Below are positions 55,398-63,666 of a DNA stretch of 64,000 nt, piece by piece (the stretch's first letter is position 1; the number at the start of each line of letters is the position of its first letter). The DNA comes from Bradyrhizobium sp. DOA9. Its GTDB lineage: Bacteria > Pseudomonadota > Alphaproteobacteria > Rhizobiales > Xanthobacteraceae. Below the pieces are notes generated by a model, which had not been told where the DNA came from, searched no databases, and worked only from the letters and a program-made list of their open reading frames with translations. Location: assembly GCF_000617845.2 (NCBI RefSeq), contig NZ_DF820425.1, positions 5,834,741 to 5,898,740 on the forward strand, given 5' to 3'. The position numbers and the translations under genes are program-made.

Positions 55398-55405
55398 GCC
55401 TTGGC

Positions 55406-56149
55406 TCACTCCACCTTGCCGATCCGCTCGAAGCGCGGCTCGCCGTCTTCGTCGAGGGACCAGTAGATCCGCGTCACCTTGCCGATGAGATTGTCCATCG
55501 GCACGAAGCCGAACGTCGGCATGCGGCTGTCGGTGGAATTGTCGCGGTTGTCGCCGAGCACGAAGAGGTGGCCCGGCGGCACCGTGAAGACGTCTGTGTT
55601 GTCGAGATAGCCGTTGTCGAGGCAGTCATAGGTCACATGGGACGCGCCGCTCGGCAGCGTCTCGCGCCAGCGCTTGACGGTCGCGCGGTCGTCGACGCCG
55701 CAGGCCTCGCCGGCCGGTATCGCCTCCAGCGCGACGCGGGTCACCGGACGGTCGTTGATGATGAGCCGGCCCTGCCGCATCTGGATGCGGTCCCCGGGCA
55801 GGCCGACGACGCGCTTGACGTAGTCCGTCGAAACGTCCTTCGCCGTCCGGAACACGACGATATCCCCGTATTCGGGATCGGCGGCGAGGATGCGGCCCGA
55901 GATCCAGGACGATGCGAAAGGGAGTGAATAGCGGCCATACCCGTAAGGATATTTCGCGGCCAAGACGTAGTCGCCGACCATCAGCGCCGGTGTCATCGAA
56001 CCGGACGGAATGTTGAAGGGCTGATACAGGACGAAGCGAAGCAGGATCACCGGCGACCACAGCACCGGGATCATGAGGATCAGGACGACGATCGCCTTCC
56101 AGTCGCTGGGTCGCGCCGAGTCGCGGATCGATTCCTGAAGAACGGTCAT
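55406..56149 (-). CDS. lepB: Signal peptidase I
   Basis: The 247-residue protein has one N-terminal membrane helix (about residues 19-42) and the S26 catalytic elements: Ser51 in NIPSGSMTPAL and Lys112 in DYVKRVVGLPGD, followed by GDNRDNSTDSR. It cleaves signal peptides on the outer face of the inner membrane. It contains an extra segment between the Lys motif and the GDN box with two cysteines (EACGVDD, TYDCLDN) that could form a periplasmic disulfide. It is convergent with groEL2. Confidence 0.95.
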   Translation of the reverse strand: MTVLQESIRDSARPSDWKAIVVLILMIPVLWSPVILLRFVLYQPFNIPSGSMTPALMVGDYVLAAKYPYGYGRYSLPFASSWISGRILAADPEYGDIVVFRTAKDVSTDYVKRVVGLPGDRIQMRQGRLIINDRPVTRVALEAIPAGEACGVDDRATVKRWRETLPSGASHVTYDCLDNGYLDNTDVFTVPPGHLFVLGDNRDNSTDSRMPTFGFVPMDNLIGKVTRIYWSLDEDGEPRFERIGKVE

Positions 56150-56279
56150 GGGCCTTCCTGATCAAGACGTTGCGGCCCCAGGATGACGCAACCTGCGAGC
56201 GCGCTCAATCCCTGACGAGCTCAAATTGGTCGCGCCGCGCGCCGATCGCGTTCATCGCAGACGGCGGCAACGCCGATGT

Positions 56280-56305
56280 GAAGGGCCGCCCGTGGGCGGC
56301 CCTTC
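56280..56305 (-). terminator. Hairpin terminator after the slipin gene
   Basis: GAAGGGCCGCC / GGCGGCCCTTC form a perfect 11-bp stem with a 4-base loop, four bases past the slipin stop on the minus strand. There is no uridine run, so the hairpin may act in mRNA stabilisation rather than intrinsic termination. Confidence 0.5.
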
Positions 56306-56308
56306 GGT

Positions 56309-57472
56309 TCATGCACTCTCGGGCGCCTTCAGGCGCACGAGCCGGGTCAGGAGGGCATCGAGGCCCTCACTGTGGCCGGCATGGAGGTCGATGCGGCCGA
56401 CCTTCTCGACCAGCCGCTCCAGCGACTCCAGCTCCTTGAGCCGCAGCAGCAGGGGGTTCTCCTCCATCAGGCGGGCGGTGTTCAGGAGCGAGCGCGTCGC
56501 CGCGGTCTCCTCCTGCCGGCGGATCAGATTCGCCTTCGCGACCCGCTCCGCCTCCACCACCTTGTTCACCAGCTCCCGGATCTCGCCGGGCAGGATCACG
56601 TCCTTGACGCCGAGCTCGGTCACCTCGACACCGGACTCTGCGACACGCGCACGTACATAGTCGCGCAGCTCCGCATCCAGCGCCGCCTTCGCCGACAGCA
56701 CCTCGTCCAGCGTCCGGCCGGCGACCGCCTCGCGGATCGCGAACTGCACCAGGCGGTACAGCCACGCATCCACGTCGGGCACGGTCGCAACCGTGCGCTC
56801 GGGATCGACCACCTTGCGGAACGCCGTCAGCGTCACCCGCAGCGCGATGCGATCCTTCGTCAGCATCTCCTGCGCGGTGATCTCGACCGCCTGGGGCCGC
56901 AGGTCGAGGCGCTTCACCTCGATCTTGCGGCCGACGGTCCAGAAGGCGTGCCGGCCGGGCGCGAGCCGCTCCACGAGCCGGCCCTCGACATAGAGCAGGC
57001 CCGCCTCGTGGTTCTCGACCACCGTCTCCGACGTCACCGCCGAGCGGTTGCGCTCGATCATGGCCAGATGCCGCGCGCTGACCTTGGGATCAGCCGACAC
57101 ATCGATGCGCTCGACATCGACGCGCGTCGCGACCTTCCAATAGACGCGCACCTGCCAGGGCGTCATCAGATGCACGGGCCGGCCGTCGAGGCTGACGATG
57201 GCGATCTCGTCCGCCCTGGTCTCGACCGCCTCGAACAGCTCGGCGGCAAGATCGGGCCGCGCGGCCTTCAGCACCGCGTAGCGCTCCGCAGGAAATTCGC
57301 TGCGGACTACGTCGAGCACCTCGGCCTTCAGCTCGTGCAGGGGATCGAACAGGCGGTGCTTGCCGGGCGCGAGCACGCGCACGAGCTGCCCGTTGCGCGT
57401 CAGCAACGCCCGCTCGCCATCCTTCACCGTCACGTTCAGCATCAGCAAGTGCCAGCGCTTGTTCAAGGTCAT
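56309..57472 (-). CDS. Slipin-family SPFH/band 7 protein
   Basis: The 387-residue protein starts at the ATG at 57472, preceded by a perfect AAGGAGG. An N-terminal degenerate repeat region (KDGERALLTRNGQLVRVLAPG) is followed by a second related unit (VENHEAGLLYVEGRLVERLAPG) and the SPFH domain (about residues 190-300: AVEITAQEMLTKDRIALRVTL, VKDVILPGEIRELVNKVVEAE). It lacks an evident membrane helix. Slipins oligomerise at membranes and usually accompany NfeD-type proteins, which are not seen here. A coiled-coil C-terminal part follows. Confidence 0.88.
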   Translation of the reverse strand: MTLNKRWHLLMLNVTVKDGERALLTRNGQLVRVLAPGKHRLFDPLHELKAEVLDVVRSEFPAERYAVLKAARPDLAAELFEAVETRADEIAIVSLDGRPVHLMTPWQVRVYWKVATRVDVERIDVSADPKVSARHLAMIERNRSAVTSETVVENHEAGLLYVEGRLVERLAPGRHAFWTVGRKIEVKRLDLRPQAVEITAQEMLTKDRIALRVTLTAFRKVVDPERTVATVPDVDAWLYRLVQFAIREAVAGRTLDEVLSAKAALDAELRDYVRARVAESGVEVTELGVKDVILPGEIRELVNKVVEAERVAKANLIRRQEETAATRSLLNTARLMEENPLLLRLKELESLERLVEKVGRIDLHAGHSEGLDALLTRLVRLKAPESA

Positions 57473-57805
57473 GGCACGCCTCCTTACATTTGCGCCCGGC
57501 CGGATGCCGGACGACAGGTTTCATTCGCAAAGGACGTGAGGACGCGGACGACGCTTCCCGCGAAATCGGCGGGCCGGGGCTTGAGCTTGCATGACGACGG
57601 GCGCACGCGCGCGATCGCGCGACGCCTGTCGCGCGGCCGTGCGGAGCCACCCGGCATCGGCGCAAGCGGTATCTACCCGCGGCGCAAAGCCGGTCTCACA
57701 GTGTCTGGGTTCGGACGGAAAGCCTTGCGGCAAAACGGCCGGACCGCGACTGAAGCGCGCGTCCGGTCCTCGTCAGAGGTATCAGCTTATCAGGCTGAAA
57801 CGGAG

Positions 57806-57878
57806 CGCTGGAGCGGGATTCGAACCCGCGACGGGATGAACCACAATCATCTGCTCTACCAAACTAAGCTATCCTTTG
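57806..57878 (-). tRNA. tRNA-like unit 2: His-type body (anticodon GTG), aberrant acceptor stem
   Basis: D-arm GCTT...GAGC with a GG-containing loop, anticodon stem GATGA/TCATC around loop TTGTGGT, and a perfect T-arm GCGGG-TTCGAAT-CCCGC are all present. The local 7-bp acceptor stem does not form: CAAAGGA against TCCAGCG gives only four pairs. Its 3' segment TCCAGCG instead pairs with CGCAGGA at the 5' end of the adjacent unit. The gene directly abuts unit 1. Probably not an ordinary tRNA-His. Confidence 0.6.
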
Positions 57879-57947
57879 TGCAAGAGACCGGAATCGAACC
57901 GATGCCTTCGGGTGTTCAGCCCGACGCTCTCCATGAGCTACGTCCTG
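57879..57947 (-). tRNA. tRNA-like unit 1: body with anticodon-loop GAA, aberrant acceptor stem
   Basis: D-stem GCTC/GAGC with a shortened 5-base loop, anticodon stem TCGGG/CCCGA around loop CTGAACA, and T-arm ATCGG-TTCGATT-CCGGT are intact. Position 37 would be C, unusual for a tRNA, and the expected acceptor stem is absent. It is immediately followed, without any spacer, by tRNA-like unit 2. Confidence 0.55.
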
Positions 57948-58143
57948 CGTTTCTGCTTCATTCGGCGGAACACGAAACCGGCAAGACCGGTCCGCGCCAG
58001 TCGGGATCTCAGCGAGCCCGAACCCATGGCCTAGCGAAGGACGGCGCTAATAGACCAGGCACGTCCGCCTTGCAAGGGGGCGGCTGAAGTTTTTTCGTCG
58101 CAGCTTGCACGGCGTCGCGCGATGATCGCGGCGATATGCGACA

Positions 58144-58983
58144 TCACTCGCGCGAGACGTCCTGGAAGCACGCCCTCACCCATTCGATCGTCACGCGTGT
58201 CGCCGGATCGCGCTTGAGGTGGTTCTGCACGAGCAGCCAGACGTCGCGGCGCTTCGGCAGCAGGGTGGCGCGCAGGCTGCGGTCGGCGAGCAGGGCTGCG
58301 CAGCTGTGCTCGGGCAGCACGCCGATGGCCTGACGCGACTGGATCATGGTGCGGATGATGCGGACGTTGTCGGTGACGCAGCGCACGTTGGTCAGCCGCT
58401 TCGCTCGCAAGAACTGCGCTTCCGGGATGGCGTCGAGCTCGTCCGGATAGACGCACGCAAGGGGCTCGCTGCCGCCACGGTCCGCAGGCTCGAAGAAGTA
58501 CAGCCTGACGTCGCCGAGCTTGGAGATGGTGAAGTCTCCTTTCTCCGGCTTGCGCAGGCGGATGGCGAGATCGGCCTGCCAGCGCGAGAATTTGACGTTG
58601 CCGCTCGCGGTGAGGAATTGCAGCGTCAGCCCCGGATGATCGCGCAGGAAGCTGCTGGCATGCGGCGCCAGCAGCTCTTCGGCAACCGCATTGGTCGAGG
58701 CGATGCGCAGCCGCCCGACCGGGCCTGTCTGACTCTCCTTGATGCGGTCGATCGCCGCGGCATGCGCGGCCATCGCACCGATATGCGCGAGCACCGCCTC
58801 GCACTGGCGCGTCGGCCGCCGCACGCCGTCCACCGCATCGAACAGCTTCACGCCGAGATCACGCTGGATGCGCGCAAGCCTGCGGCCGACGGTGGTCTCG
58901 TCGATGCGCAGCCGCGCGCTGGCGCCGGCATAGGTGCCCTCGTCCCTGACCGCGGCGATGATGCGCAGATCGTCCCAGTTCAT
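58144..58983 (-). CDS. LysR-family transcriptional regulator
   Basis: From the ATG at 58983 the protein has 279 residues, slightly short for a LysR protein. The N terminus MNWDDLRIIAAVRDEGTYAG starts directly with the winged helix-turn-helix (ASARLRIDETTVGRRLARIQ), a form typical of a LysR subgroup in alphaproteobacteria. The effector domain follows (VGRLRIASTNAVAEELLAPH). It is divergent from an isochorismatase-like gene, its likely target, and a palindromic site lies between the two starts. Confidence 0.9.
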   Translation of the reverse strand: MNWDDLRIIAAVRDEGTYAGASARLRIDETTVGRRLARIQRDLGVKLFDAVDGVRRPTRQCEAVLAHIGAMAAHAAAIDRIKESQTGPVGRLRIASTNAVAEELLAPHASSFLRDHPGLTLQFLTASGNVKFSRWQADLAIRLRKPEKGDFTISKLGDVRLYFFEPADRGGSEPLACVYPDELDAIPEAQFLRAKRLTNVRCVTDNVRIIRTMIQSRQAIGVLPEHSCAALLADRSLRATLLPKRRDVWLLVQNHLKRDPATRVTIEWVRACFQDVSRE

Positions 58984-59013
58984 CGGGGCGAGCCTAGCAG
59001 GCCCCGCCCCTGC

Positions 59014-59027
59014 CTGCAAATTTGCAG
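59014..59027. promoter_or_regulatory. Candidate LysR operator (CTGCAAATTTGCAG)
   Basis: A perfect 14-bp palindrome CTGCAAATTTGCAG lies in the 127-base divergent gap, 31 bases upstream of the lysR start and 84 bases upstream of the hydrolase start. Related half-sites CTGCAA and CTGCAC follow nearby at 59035 and 59047, as is common for LysR recognition and activation sites. Confidence 0.5.
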
Positions 59028-59110
59028 CCAGGAGCTGCAATAGTCCTGCACAATGGCAGGCTGCGGCCGCGCTAATGTCGAGGCATCCGAATTCACGAAA
59101 GCCTGACAGC

Positions 59111-59704
59111 ATGACCGCTCCAAAGACGCTGCTCGAACTCGCCGGCGCCGATCTCGATCCGCCCAAGCTCGGCGAGACATGCCTCGTTCTGATCGACATC
59201 CAGAACGAATATTGCGCCGGCCCGCTCGCTTTGCCCGATGCGCAAGCGGCGATCGCCGCCGCTGCGCGCCTGCTCGCGCGCGCACGGGAGAGCGGAGCTG
59301 CGATCTTCCACGTCGCACACAAGGGCCGCGCCGGCGGCCTGTTCGACCGCGAGGCGGCGCGCGGCGCGATCGTCGAGCGCCTGACGCCGCTCGCAACCGA
59401 GCCCGTGATCGAGAAGGCGCTGCCGAATGCCTTCGCCGGCACGGATCTGCAGACCCGCTTGGCCGCGACGGCGCGCAAGAACATCGTGCTTGCGGGGTTC
59501 ATGACGCATATGTGCGTGTCTTCGACCGCCCGCGCCGCGCTCGATCTCGGCCTGCGCACGACGATCGCGGCCGACGCCTGCGCCACGCGCGATCTTCCCG
59601 ACGGGCGCGGCGGCACGCTCCCGGCGAGAATGATCCACGAGGTCGCGCTGGCCGAATTGTCGGATCGCTTCGCGATCATCGCGCAGAGCGACGCACTGAC
59701 CTGA
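59111..59704 (+). CDS. Isochorismatase-family cysteine hydrolase
   Basis: The 197-residue protein has the three-residue catalytic set: Asp29 in VLIDIQNEYC, a Lys in PVIEKALPNAFAGT and Cys135 in THMCVSSTARAA, with the usual cis-peptide-containing GFMTHMC strand. The family includes nicotinamidases, N-carbamoylsarcosine amidases and isochorismatases, all hydrolysing amides or enol ethers. The metal-binding His expected for nicotinamidase is not obvious. It is probably controlled by the divergent LysR gene. Confidence 0.9.
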   Translation: MTAPKTLLELAGADLDPPKLGETCLVLIDIQNEYCAGPLALPDAQAAIAAAARLLARARESGAAIFHVAHKGRAGGLFDREAARGAIVERLTPLATEPVIEKALPNAFAGTDLQTRLAATARKNIVLAGFMTHMCVSSTARAALDLGLRTTIAADACATRDLPDGRGGTLPARMIHEVALAELSDRFAIIAQSDALT

Positions 59705-59809
59705 AGGGGGCGCCACGCTGCTGCAGGGACTGACGCGCAATGGCGATTCATTGATTGCGCTCTGAACACGCGCTTCCGGGCCTTCATCCGAGGTGAGAGG
59801 CCGTGGACC

Positions 59810-60859
59810 TCAAGCCGTCCTCGAGCCTTTCCTGCCGGCGTCGGCCGCACGCCGCCGGCGCCGTACAGGTGACCTCGCGGGCACCGCGCCATTCTCTTGC
59901 CGGCGGCTGGCGCGCGCGGCCCGCGCACCAGCAGAATTCTCCCGATGCAGGAGCTTACGAAGCGTAGAGGGGTCGGCATACCCGACCTTCTCCGCGATCT
60001 CGTCCAAGCCGAGCCGTGTGGTCTCCAGCAGTTCCATCGCCTTGTCCAGGCGCAACTTCTGAACGAATCTCACCGGCGAGAGACCGGTGGCACGCTCGCA
60101 ACGACGCGCAAATGTGCGCGCCCCCAGTCCTACGGCTTTCGCGAGCTCGGGGATTGAAAAGGTCCGGTGCAGCCGCGCGCGGGCCCAGCGCTCGGCGCGA
60201 GAAACCCGTTCGTCTGCAGCAGCAAGAAAGGATAGCGCCATGTAGCGCGACTGCGACTGCCTTTGGTCCAGCAACAGAAACCGTGCGCAGCTGTCGGCGA
60301 GGTCAGGTCCGGCATGGCGCGCAATGATCGAGAGCACGAGGTCGAGTTGGGCCATCGCCGCGCCGGCGGTCGTGACGCGCCCGTCGGTCAGCACGATCGC
60401 GTCCGTGTCGAGCATCACCTTCGGAAACAGAGTCCGAAACAGCGGCGCGAGCCACCAGGTCGTGGTCGCGCGGCGAGCGTCGAGCAGCCCGGCGCTCGCG
60501 ACCAGAAATACGGCTGAACATGAGCTTGCGATTTCGGCTCCGGATCGAAAGGCCACTTGCAGAGTTTTCCTGGCCGCTTCGGCGTCCCGCCGCTGTAATC
60601 CATCGCGAATGAGTTGCTCGTCTATCCATGCCAGTCCGGGGACGATCACCACGTCCGCAGGTCTGCCGGCGGCTTGCTTGGAGGACATCCTTGCGAGCCT
60701 CGCAGCCCATCTTGCCCCGGAGCCGGAAATTCTCACGTCGAAGCAGGGCGGACGCCCGGCCTTTGCACGAATGCCGTTGGCTACTCCGATCAATTCGAAG
60801 GTGATGGCGACGCTGGCCGCCGAGGCCCCTTCCAGGACGAGAACGTCAACGCGCAGCAT
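59810..60859 (-). CDS. GlxA-type AraC-family transcriptional regulator with DJ-1/PfpI domain
   Basis: Read from the ATG at 60859 the protein has 349 residues. The N-terminal half is a class I glutamine amidotransferase-like DJ-1/PfpI domain (MLRVDVLVLEGAS..., VVIVPGLAWID, SSCSAVFLVASAGLLD with the nucleophile-elbow Cys). The C-terminal half (about residues 210-310) has two helix-turn-helix units of AraC type (FSIPELAKAVGLGARTFARR and DEIAEKVGYADPSTLRKLL), then an Arg-rich tail (RSPVRRRRRAADAG) that is longer than usual. It is divergent to the dienelactone-hydrolase-like gene and probably regulates it. Confidence 0.88.
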   Translation of the reverse strand: MLRVDVLVLEGASAASVAITFELIGVANGIRAKAGRPPCFDVRISGSGARWAARLARMSSKQAAGRPADVVIVPGLAWIDEQLIRDGLQRRDAEAARKTLQVAFRSGAEIASSCSAVFLVASAGLLDARRATTTWWLAPLFRTLFPKVMLDTDAIVLTDGRVTTAGAAMAQLDLVLSIIARHAGPDLADSCARFLLLDQRQSQSRYMALSFLAAADERVSRAERWARARLHRTFSIPELAKAVGLGARTFARRCERATGLSPVRFVQKLRLDKAMELLETTRLGLDEIAEKVGYADPSTLRKLLHRENSAGARAARASRRQENGAVPARSPVRRRRRAADAGRKGSRTA

Positions 60860-60879
60860 GGCAAAATAGACCCGATTAA

Positions 60880-60893
60880 TGTCATTTTTGACA
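60880..60893. promoter_or_regulatory. Candidate operator TGTCA-N4-TGACA
   Basis: TGTCATTTTTGACA is a perfect 5-bp inverted repeat with a T4 centre, in the gap between the GlxA-type regulator (start at 60859) and the hydrolase gene (start at 60907 or 60952). The position suits autoregulation and control of the divergent gene. Confidence 0.45.
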
Positions 60894-60951
60894 CTTGTCG
60901 GAGTAAATGCCCGGGACATACCGTTTGTCCAATCTTTTTGCGGTGGACAAC

Positions 60952-61791
60952 ATGAGCGATGTGCTGCTGAAGCCTGACGACCTGTCCGATTTCAACCAGC
61001 GGGTTCTCACTTTGGAAGGGGCGACAAAGCCGGTCCACGTTGCAGGAGACGGACCGGCCGTCATCGTCATGACCGAGATGCCGGGCATCAGCCCTCACGT
61101 CGCGCGCTTCGCTCGCTGGGTTCGTGATGCGGGCTTCCGGGTCTACATGCCTTCGCTGTTTGGAAAGGATGGCGATGTTCCCGACGCCGAGACCGCGGCC
61201 GGCGTTTTCCGGCGCGCATGCGTGAGCGCCGAATTTCGCGCGCTTGGCGGCGGAGCATCGAGCCCCGTGTCGAACTGGTTGCGCGCGCTCGCCAGGCTCG
61301 CGCATGAGGAAAGCGGAGGGCTCGGCGTCGGCGCGATCGGCATGTGCTTCACGGGCAACTTCGCGATCAACATGATGCTGGAGCCGGTGCTGCGGGCGCC
61401 CGTTGTATCCCAGCCGTCGCTCCCGCTGGACAATCCTGGCGGCATCGAGAGCTCTGCCGACGAACTGGCGCAGATACGTTCAAGGCTGGAACGAGAAGAC
61501 CTGACGGTCCTCGCCTACCGGTTTGCAGGGGATTCGTTCTGCCGAGCCGAACGGTTCGCTGCCTATCAAGCCGCGCTCGGCGAGCGCTTCATCGGCCGCG
61601 TTCTGCCCGACACGGCCGCGAATAGCGGACCCAAGCCGCCGTTCTTCGAGCAGTTCGTCAAGACACCCCACAGCGTCGTCACGGTCCATCTCGTCGATGA
61701 GATAGGGCAGCCAACGCTTACCGCCCGGGACGAGATCATCGCGTTCTTCCACAAGCGCCTGAAACCCGCCGTGGATCGACATGGCTCCTGA
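60952..61791 (+). CDS. Dienelactone hydrolase family protein
   Basis: From the ATG at 60952 the protein has 279 residues; an ATG at 60907 would add 15 and would overlap the operator region less well. It shows a beta-strand VIVMTEMPGISPHVARFARW and a nucleophile elbow GAIGMCFTGNF, with Cys as in dienelactone hydrolases (GxCxGG type, here with Thr-Gly). A DSFCRAERF segment may hold the acid. Length exceeds the usual 230-250 residues because of an insert around residues 175-200. Substrate is unknown. Confidence 0.75.
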   Translation: MSDVLLKPDDLSDFNQRVLTLEGATKPVHVAGDGPAVIVMTEMPGISPHVARFARWVRDAGFRVYMPSLFGKDGDVPDAETAAGVFRRACVSAEFRALGGGASSPVSNWLRALARLAHEESGGLGVGAIGMCFTGNFAINMMLEPVLRAPVVSQPSLPLDNPGGIESSADELAQIRSRLEREDLTVLAYRFAGDSFCRAERFAAYQAALGERFIGRVLPDTAANSGPKPPFFEQFVKTPHSVVTVHLVDEIGQPTLTARDEIIAFFHKRLKPAVDRHGS

Positions 61792-61910
61792 CCCGGACCG
61801 ACGTCCGAGGATCGCGCGGCGACCGCCTCAATCCATTTCGGATCGACAGCGGTCTAGCCGGGCCATGCCGGAAGCAGAAAGGGGGAGCCCGATGCGACGC
61901 GCGGAGCGCT

Positions 61911-63074
61911 TCACTCGACCCGCGACAGCACCGCGAGCTTGCGGATGCCCTTGTTGCGGTACGCGTCGAGGAACGCGTAATAATCCTTGAACGACACGCA
62001 GCCGTTGGAATCCCCGTTCGGCCCGAGCATGAAGGTGTGAGCGAGCAGGCCGTCACGGCCGTAGATCGCGCTCTCGCCGCCGATCGGGGTGAGGCGCAGC
62101 GCCGGCACGCCGTGGAACAGCGCCTCGCGCGGCTTCAGCGTATAGATGTGCGGCGGCGTCACGCCGCGCATGCGCAGGCGGCGCGAGTCCGGATCGTCGC
62201 GGTTGGCGCCAAGGCCGGAATGCGCCTCGAGCCTGGTGCCGTCGGGCAGATACACCATCTTGGCCGTGATGTCGTAGACCGCGGTGTCCCGCTCATAGGG
62301 CGGCGCGCCGCCGAACATCGGGTTCTGCTCCTTCGGCGCGATGGACGCAGTGATGCTGGCATCGGCCGAGGCGTAGGCCAGCAGCCCGCCGGACGCTTCG
62401 CGCTTGCCCCAGAGCTTCTCCACCATCGACTGGCGCGGAGCGGTGATCGACATCACTGCGGCCTTGGCGCGGTCGGCGAAGGATTTTTGCTTGGCTTCGG
62501 GCGCCGGCACGATCTCGGCCGGGTCGGCCGAGGCGAGTTGCAGCTGGGCAGCCGGCGCGCGCTTGGCCTTGTCCGCGGTGTTGTCGGCGCCCTTGGCTGC
62601 CGGCTTGAGCGCCTCCGCGACCTTGGCGATCACGCCCTGCTTCGGAGCGTCTTTGGCTACCGCAACAGCTTGCGTTGCGGGTGCGGCACTTGCGGCATTC
62701 GACGGCACGCCTTGCGTTGCGGCCGCCGCAAAGCGCTCGTTGAACATCTCGCGCGAGATCGGAGCTGCGACCTGGAGCCGGTCGGGCAGCAGCGCAAAAG
62801 TTTCCTTGATGGCCTCGCCGGCCTCGCGCAGCGCCACCCTGGGCGCGCGCTTGATCACCGGCTCGTCGTAGCGGCTGCCGAGCGTCGGATAGACGCTCGC
62901 GCCGAAAATGTTGCTGTGGATGGTCCAGGCGGCGCCCATCACGACGCAGCCGATCGCCGCGGCGCCAAGCCAGTTGGTCGTGGCCATTTTCCGGGAAGAT
63001 TTCCGCGAATTGGTCTTCGAGAAATTCTTGGACTTCCGTGCCGCGTTACTCTGCGCAGCGATACTCGTACTCAT
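61911..63074 (-). CDS. Membrane-anchored DUF2778 (L,D-transpeptidase-related) protein
   Basis: Starting at the ATG at 63074 the protein has 387 residues. A basic cytoplasmic N terminus of about 30 residues (NAARKSKNFSKTNSRKSSRK) precedes one membrane helix (about residues 35-52), then a long low-complexity Ala/Lys/Pro linker, and a C-terminal domain of roughly 130 residues with HTFMLGPNGDSNGCVSF, the His and Cys motif of DUF2778. This domain is related to L,D-transpeptidases and is used by Tlde1-type antibacterial effectors in type VI secretion. Here it is anchored in the inner membrane and no secretion genes or immunity gene are adjacent, so a housekeeping peptidoglycan role is more likely. 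Confidence 0.8.
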   Translation of the reverse strand: MSTSIAAQSNAARKSKNFSKTNSRKSSRKMATTNWLGAAAIGCVVMGAAWTIHSNIFGASVYPTLGSRYDEPVIKRAPRVALREAGEAIKETFALLPDRLQVAAPISREMFNERFAAAATQGVPSNAASAAPATQAVAVAKDAPKQGVIAKVAEALKPAAKGADNTADKAKRAPAAQLQLASADPAEIVPAPEAKQKSFADRAKAAVMSITAPRQSMVEKLWGKREASGGLLAYASADASITASIAPKEQNPMFGGAPPYERDTAVYDITAKMVYLPDGTRLEAHSGLGANRDDPDSRRLRMRGVTPPHIYTLKPREALFHGVPALRLTPIGGESAIYGRDGLLAHTFMLGPNGDSNGCVSFKDYYAFLDAYRNKGIRKLAVLSRVE

Positions 63075-63666
63075 TCGCCTTGCGTCCAGGACGGTGTCAC
63101 TCGGTCCCCCTTCAAAGTGCCGCTGGTCACGATCCGGGAACAGCATCTCGCAGAGGGTCGGAGCGTCATTAAGGCGACTTTTAGTTAAATGCGGATTAAG
63201 TTCAGGCCGATATGAGGCAACTCGTTAACGCTGTCTCATTCTGGGAAAAAGGCCGCATAATTACGGACTTAGTCGCATCTGTTAACCATCTTTCTCGGCC
63301 GGATCGGCGCCTTCGGAGGGCGCCTTGAGCGACCTCTCCAAGGCCATCCAACCAAGTCGTTTTCGTGGCCCTCGATGCCCGAAGGATAACGGGGAAGCAT
63401 TGCACGGGGCTGGTGTGCTGCGCCCGCTCCGCCCAAGCGGCAGCGCGGCTGTCGGTGCCATGGCGGCCGAGCCGCCCACATCACACATCGCGCACAGAGC
63501 GGTCATGCGCCACGGCGCCGTGATCGAAAGTTGATCGCCCCGGTCTGGAAATCGCCGTCACGAGAAAGTAGCTCCCTACCTCGGCACTTTTCAGCAGTCT
63601 CTGCCTGTGATACGGCACCGTATCGCTTCGCCTTGAACGCTGCCGAGCATTTTAACGGAGGCTGGC
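63075..63666. other. Intergenic region of about 590 bases
   Basis: Between the DUF2778 gene and the FecR-type gene there is no strongly supported ORF. A 69-codon frame from a TTG at 63325, preceded by GGAGGG, is possible but has no protein features. The region probably holds divergent promoters. Confidence 0.4.

Larger units (their letters stand above)
57473..58143. other. Gene-poor region containing the tRNA-like pair
   Basis: Apart from the tRNA-like pair at 57806-57947, I see no convincing ORF. Several frames are open but are shadows of high-GC sequence without ribosome binding sites or family features. Confidence 0.45.

Noticed and set aside
63325..63534. A 69-codon frame from a TTG after GGAGGG
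   Set aside because: The ribosome binding site is good, but the product is Pro/Arg/Ser-rich without structure and the region looks like a divergent promoter; kept only as a remark.
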